From: Corallium rubrum
Taxonomy: Eukaryota; Cnidaria; Anthozoa; Scleralcyonacea; Coralliidae
Assembly (NCBI GenBank): GCA_964035015.1
Contig: OZ035998.1
Coordinates: forward strand, 33,088,628 to 33,152,627
Reading direction: 5' to 3'
DNA length: 64,000 nt
A model generated the notes under the pieces. The model was given only the letters and a program-made list of their open reading frames with translations, searched no databases and had not been told where the DNA came from. The position numbers were made by a program, and so were the translations under genes. This document shows positions 61,274-64,000 of this stretch, piece by piece (the first letter of the stretch is position 1; each line of letters starts with the position of its first letter).

Positions 61274-62005
61274 CTAAAAGAAAACAAAGTACATGAATGT
61301 GTAAGCTGATGCCATATACCGGTATTTTGAAAATTCTCGGTATTTTGATAATTCTCGGCATTTTGGTAGTCCTCGGTATTTCGATAATTATTGGTATTTC
61401 TCGGTGGCAACAAAGTCACAACACTGCAACATTTTATTCGCATGGAAACACTGCATGCAAATTTAATTCAAATGACAACACTGTAGCATTTAATTCGAAT
61501 GGCAACACTGCAACATTTTATTCGCATGGAAACACCACAAATTTAATTGGAATGGCAACACTGCAACATTTAATTCGAATGGCAACACTACATTTTATTC
61601 CCATGAAAACACCGCAAATTTAATTCGAATGGCAACACTGCAACATTTACAAAATCGAAGGCAACGCTGCAACATTTACAAAGTCGAATGGCAACACTAC
61701 AACATTTTATTCCCATGGAAACACCACAAACTTAATCTGAATGGCAACACTGCAACATTTACAAAATCAAAGGCAACGCTGCACATTTACAAAGTCAAAT
61801 GGCAACACTACAACATTTTATTTCCATGGAAACACCGCAAACTTAATTTGAATGGCAATACTGCAGCATTTACAAAGTCGAATGACAACACTGCAAATTT
61901 ATACATGTAAAGTCAAATGGCAACACTGCAACATTTATAACGTCGAATGGCAACACTGCAAAATTTACAAAATAGAATGGTAACACCGCAACATTTACAA
62001 AGTCG

Positions 62006-62157
62006 AATTTTTTTTTTATTATTTATTAGGCTTTGCCATTAGCTTTTACATACACATATATATTAGATAATTACATTTTAAAGTATATAAAATGAGTATC
62101 TAAGAGTGGCAGGGTAAGTGCAACGGCATGTATACCAATTACTGCGGGCCCATTGAC
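62006..62157 (-). mobile_element. Short retroelement 3' tail
   Basis: On the minus strand, GGCCCGCAGTAATTGG to ATGGCAAAGCCTAATAAATA and an A-rich end. The same start and end motifs recur at 41228-41356, indicating one SINE/LINE tail family. Confidence 0.6.
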
Positions 62158-62284
62158 AACACTGCATGCAACATTTACAACGTCAAATGGCAACACTGCA
62201 ACATTTATAAAGTCGAAGGGCAACACCGCAACATTTATGAAGAAGAATAATTTCAAATGAAGTCGAATCATTGCCGTAGAGAAA

Positions 62285-62362
62285 AGTTTTCTGACTGCCC
62301 CAACCGAGAATCGAACCCAGCGCTCTACCACTGAGCTATTGGGACTCCCAGCTGAGGCAGTC
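62285..62362 (-). repeat. tRNA-like hairpin lacking an anticodon arm
   Basis: On the minus strand, CTGACTGCC and GGCAGTCAG ends flank AATAGCTCAGTGGTAGAGCG (box A-like) and GGGTTCGATTCTC (box B-like). The two boxes are nearly contiguous, so it cannot be a real tRNA. Confidence 0.6.
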
Positions 62363-62666
62363 AGAAATATCCATATATTAAATATCGCACACATTACCAT
62401 GCAGCGTTTATCTCACGACACACCCACAGTTCATTGTTCTAACAGACCGCTTAAATCCTTTACTCAACTGATTAGCATGCAGATGAGTATGCATAGTGGG
62501 ATAACAAGTTATCTCACTGTTTTGACTGCTTATCGCATGCTAATGAGTATCTTCCTTTCTAACTCTTGAAATTTACAAAATTGAACAGCAACACTGCAAC
62601 ATTTCCAAGTTGAATGGCAACACTGCAACATTTACAACGTCAAATGGCAACACCGCAACATTTAAA

Positions 62667-63887
62667 TATGTAATAGCCAATCAAGTTGTGAACTTTGAAA
62701 TGAAGTTGTGAACTTGTGAGATTGTGAAGTTCGTTGTTCACGGTATCATTTCAAAGTTTCCTGTTGGACGTATAGAGTAAATATTCGAATAACAACGGAT
62801 CTTAATACTTTTGGTAGACAAACCTTTAGTGCTGGATTCGGCAGATTCAAGCAATCATTCCAATATAAATTTATTTAAAGTGCCTATGAAATGAAAATTA
62901 AGTTTGTTTTATTTGAAAGAACACTTAAAATGATAGAGTAACAACTTTTGCAGTTTTTCGTTGCCTTGCTTCGTTCTTGAGATATTTCAGTTTGTTTGAT
63001 ATGCAAATTAGACATTTTGACGTCGCAGGTACATAATGAGTTATCGAAAAAAGTTATATATCATTGCTATTGTCAAATATAATCACTTGAAAATCTACAT
63101 GTTTAGTGTTCTGGGCGAAACACATGCACTTACTTCCTACAAATTATTTTGGTTTGATAATAGCAAAGATATATTTTTTCGATAACTCATTATGCTTGTG
63201 TAACGTCAAAATGTTTAATTTGTGTATCAAACAAACTGAAATATCTCAAGAACGAAACAAGGAAACGAAAAACTTCAAAAGTTGTTACACAATCATTTTA
63301 AGTGTTCTTTCAAATAAGATAGACTTAATTTTCGTTAGGCACTTTAAATTGGACAAACAGAAAATATTTGCATGTACTGTAAACATGTTTTGAAACACAT
63401 GTCTCCCAAATGTAAATATGACACGCACATGAAATAATTGTAAATCTAAATAATACGAGTAAATCAAACTGATACTAAATCAGTGTTTTCGCTAATGGCT
63501 TGCTGCTTAGTCCAACAACTACAAAATGCAAGTAATCAGTACCGAATAATGCCAAAAATATGAATATTTATATGCTTACATGTTTGCATGTCTAGATATC
63601 ATGTGGGTGTTGTATTACATTGGGAGACGTGCATTTCAAAACATGTTTACATATTTTCTGTTTGCCTGATTTAAATAAATTTCATATCAAAATGATCGCT
63701 TGAATCTGCTGAATCCAGCACTATAGGTTTTGTCCCCTGAAAGTATTAAGATCCATTGACTTGTTATTTGAAATTTACTCCAAACATCCAACAGGGAACT
63801 TCAAAATGATGCTGTGAACAAGAACTTTGCAATTTCGCAAGTTTGCAACTTCATTTTGAAGTTTGCAACTTGATTGGCTACTACATA
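62667..63887. mobile_element. Foldback element with ~200-bp arms
   Basis: Arms begin TATGTAATAGCCAATCAAGT and end GATTGGCTACTACATA. Inner arm landmarks (GGATTCGGCAGATTCAAGC and its complement at 63695) confirm the inversion. An AGTGCC/TTAA element occupies its centre. Confidence 0.8.
62879..63343. mobile_element. TTAA-flanked palindromic MITE (AGTGCCTATG family), nested
   Basis: TTAA on both sides (62875-62878, 63344-63347). Ends are AGTGCCTATGAAATG and GGCACT, and arms pair along AAGAACACTTAAAATGAT. The sequence GACATTTTGACGTC recurs in both arms. Relatives are at 4198-4884 and 14630-15310. Confidence 0.85.
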
Positions 63888-64000
63888 ATGAATTTGCAAA
63901 GTTCAATGCCAACTTTGGAAATAACGAACGAACTTCGGAACACAATTGGCAAAAGTTATGTGAAATCCTCTGTACAGTAAATAGTTGGGCACTTTGGTGC

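Larger units (their letters stand above)
61400..62660. repeat. Degenerate minisatellite of GGCAACACTGCAACATTTA units, interrupted
   Basis: Irregular ~26-40-bp units alternating GGCAACACTGCAACATTT with ATTCGAATGG or ACAAAGTCGAATGG. Interrupted at 62006-62157 by a retroelement tail and at 62285-62360 by a tRNA-like hairpin. Confidence 0.85.

Noticed and set aside
61274-64000. Search for the first coding exon of AP3D1
   Set aside because: No minus-strand MVKG..FDKNLxDLVRGIR-like sequence was found; presumed beyond the right edge.

Overview
The window looks like animal (metazoan) nuclear DNA: AT-rich, one large gene split into many short exons, and dense in microsatellites and palindromic DNA transposons. 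The transposon flavours (TTAA-, TA- and TWA-flanked MITEs, a 5S-rRNA-derived SINE, hammerhead-like Penelope tails, 'ACCAATATGGCCGC' MITEs) suggest a marine invertebrate, most likely an anthozoan cnidarian such as a coral or sea anemone. That placement is inference. No bacterial operons, CRISPR arrays or viral genes were seen.

The backbone is one host gene on the minus strand, AP3D1 (delta subunit of the AP-3 adaptor complex). I could place 29 coding exons between 61273 and 2288. They total 2364 bp, have GT..AG borders, and every junction phase agrees, giving 788 uninterrupted codons. They correspond to roughly residue 33 to the Lys/Glu/Ser-rich hinge of the vertebrate protein. The first coding exon should lie beyond 64000, and the end of the hinge and the ear domain before position 1. 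Two segments are shorter than in known relatives: a trunk loop at exons 9-10, and part of the hinge between exons 25 and 26.

Everything else is intron, mostly filled with repeats. From high to low coordinate: a nested foldback (62667-63887); CAACACTG and 47-bp minisatellites (61400-62660, 60407-61048); a PIF/Harbinger-like element holding a 5S-SINE and a LINE tail (59560-60379); pentamer and GTAAACA tandem arrays beside exons 2-6; Penelope-like tails (55000-56200); a dead non-LTR retrotransposon between two (TAGG)n arrays (45603-49605); a chain of TTAA elements (44393-44915); tRNA-like repeats (40750-41135, 31257-31522, 7140-7563); more TTAA, TWA and 9-bp-TSD MITEs; a 4.66-kb TA-flanked transposon carrying its own spliced gene (23962-28625); a 2-kb 16-bp minisatellite (21697-23742); nested 7-bp-TSD MITEs (13263-15237); and a 933-bp near-perfect palindrome (4924-5856).

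The most notable observations are the gene-bearing transposon, the hammerhead-ribozyme-like motifs in several repeat families, the MITE insertions with exact target duplications, and tandem arrays lying within about 10-60 nt of AP3D1 splice sites.
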